From Pseudomonadota bacterium (GTDB lineage: Bacteria; Pseudomonadota; Gammaproteobacteria; Xanthomonadales; Xanthomonadaceae): a stretch of 6,982 bases of DNA. The first letter of the stretch is position 1; each line of letters starts with the position of its first letter. This document shows positions 6,274-6,982 of this stretch, in pieces. A program made the translations under genes and the position numbers. The DNA lies in NCBI GenBank assembly GCA_023423855.1, contig JAFAEU010000375.1:1-6982 (forward strand), in the 5' to 3' direction. The notes under the pieces were generated by a model. It ran no database searches and was not told the DNA's origin. It was given only the letters and a program-made list of their open reading frames with translations.

Positions 6274-6301
6274 GGGAGGGAACTCCAGCCGCACCGGCTG
6301 G
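6274..6301 (+). promoter_or_regulatory. Leader with distant Shine-Dalgarno sequence and hairpin
   Basis: GGGAGG (6274-6279) is a strong ribosome-site sequence but ends 35 nt before the ATG at 6315. Between them is a perfect 7-bp hairpin, CCAGCCG-CAC-CGGCTGG (6285-6301). Folding it out shortens the effective distance to about 18 nt. No in-frame ATG or GTG lies nearer, and a TAG at 6306 blocks the frame upstream. Possible roles are ribosome standby, spacing or control of initiation; all are inferred. Confidence 0.45.
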
Positions 6302-6314
6302 TCGATAGCACACC

Positions 6315-6982
6315 ATGGCACGCCACTTCGCCAGACTGACGACTGCCCTGCTGCTCGCCCTGTGCGTGGCGGCCAGCGCGCATGCGCAGGTCAAGCGCGG
6401 TGGCGACCAGACCGTGCTGCCCGTCGTCGACCACAACAGCGGCAAGGTGCAGGCCTATCTCGTCCTTGAGCCCGCGGCGGAAGCCCCCACGGCCGGCGCC
6501 CGCTGGCGCTTCGGCGACAGCTCGCTCGATGCCGCCTTCGGCCTGCAGGCCGGCGATTCGCTGGCCCTGCTGTGCAACCAGGGCAGCGGCGTGTTCAGCG
6601 CCGTCAGCGGCCTGGCCAACAACTGCCAGCTCGCCTCCCTGGGCGATCGCGACGGCAGCCACCGCGCCAGCGCCACCGCGGCCTTCAACCGCCCCGGCGG
6701 CGGCTTCGGCCTGACCGTCGGCCAAGGCAAGGACAGCCTGCCCGCGTGGCTGACCCGCAACGGCGCGCACAGCGGCAACAACATCGACCTCAACGACCTC
6801 ACCGTCTTCGCCCAGAAGAACCTCGGCGATGCCGCCTACGTCACCATCGCCGGCACCGTCGCCAAGGCCACCCTGATCCCGTTCGCGGAGGCTCCGGCCG
6901 ACATCAGCGACCAGTGGAGCAGCAAGAGCCTCGCCGTCGGCGGCGGCTACGGCGCCTTCAGCGCCAACGTCATCGGCCGCGT
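6315..6982 (+). CDS. Exported protein of unknown function, 3'-truncated
   Basis: The frame is open from ATG 6315 to the window edge, giving 222 residues, with the G/C-ending codons typical of the neighbours. Residues 1-24 form a classical signal peptide: Arg3/Arg7 n-region, hydrophobic core LTTALLLALCVAA (8-20) and cleavage after AHA (22-24). The mature protein starts QVKRGGDQTVLPVVD. Later segments alternate polar and hydrophobic residues and are rich in Gly and aromatics (WRFGDSSLDAAFGLQAGDSL at 64-83; WSSKSLAVGGGYGAFSANVI near the right edge), as in outer-membrane or periplasmic beta-strand proteins. Cys87 and Cys104 could form a disulfide. I recall similar uncharacterised proteins in Xanthomonadaceae but cannot assign a family. 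It follows hslO by 108 bp, with its own predicted promoter. A lipoprotein is unlikely: Cys17 is preceded by Leu and lies inside the hydrophobic core. Confidence 0.82.
   Translation, partial: MARHFARLTTALLLALCVAASAHAQVKRGGDQTVLPVVDHNSGKVQAYLVLEPAAEAPTAGARWRFGDSSLDAAFGLQAGDSLALLCNQGSGVFSAVSGLANNCQLASLGDRDGSHRASATAAFNRPGGGFGLTVGQGKDSLPAWLTRNGAHSGNNIDLNDLTVFAQKNLGDAAYVTIAGTVAKATLIPFAEAPADISDQWSSKSLAVGGGYGAFSANVIGR

Noticed and set aside
6363..6365. Cys17 of the exported protein as a lipobox cysteine
   Set aside because: The residue before it is Leu rather than Gly/Ala/Ser, it lies within the hydrophobic core, and a good signal peptidase I site (AHA) follows at residues 22-24.
5229..6770. Minus-strand open frame of 513 codons across hslO and the exported-protein gene
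   Set aside because: It covers hslO and its neighbour in antisense, crosses the AT-rich promoter region, and shows only shadow-type composition.

Overview
The window reads as ordinary chromosomal DNA of a high-GC gammaproteobacterium, most likely a Xanthomonadaceae/Lysobacteraceae member of the Lysobacter-Luteimonas-Xanthomonas type. The reasons are very high G+C (near 70 % by eye, not computed), strong G/C bias at third codon positions, the character of the Hsp33 and AsmA-like proteins, a Xanthomonadaceae-looking exported protein beside hslO, and two kinds of palindromic intergenic repeat ('GTCATCCCG...') that I recall as common in such genomes. Seven protein genes are supported, two of them cut by the window edges. 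I see no RNA gene, insertion sequence, CRISPR array, prophage or defence gene.

Layout. (1) 1-2657, plus strand: the 3' part of a TrhA/hemolysin III family membrane protein, then a complete AsmA family protein. The AsmA start codon lies inside a perfect inverted repeat. (2) 2658-2842: a convergent intergenic region with a long perfect inverted repeat (29-bp arms). (3) 2843-5214, minus strand, in transcription order: mtgA (monofunctional peptidoglycan glycosyltransferase), a 181-bp gap holding a second inverted repeat (28-bp arms, one mismatch), a family 2 polyprenyl-phosphate-type glycosyltransferase, and a two-CBS-domain protein whose start overlaps the glycosyltransferase by 41 bp. (4) 5215-5297: a short divergent promoter region. 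(5) 5298-6206, plus strand: hslO (redox chaperone Hsp33). (6) 6207-6314: a relatively AT-rich leader with a good sigma70-like promoter, a Shine-Dalgarno sequence and a small hairpin, driving an exported protein of unknown function that runs off the right edge.

How it fits together. Most genes concern the cell envelope: TrhA (membrane homeostasis), AsmA-like (lipid transport between the membranes), MtgA (glycan strand polymerisation), the glycosyltransferase (sugar loading onto a lipid carrier) and the exported protein. Hsp33 is an oxidative-stress chaperone and the CBS protein a probable nucleotide-sensing module. The protein families are well known. I found no convincing undescribed multi-gene system; the points worth a second look are RNA/DNA structures at gene starts and ends, and the uncharacterised exported protein.
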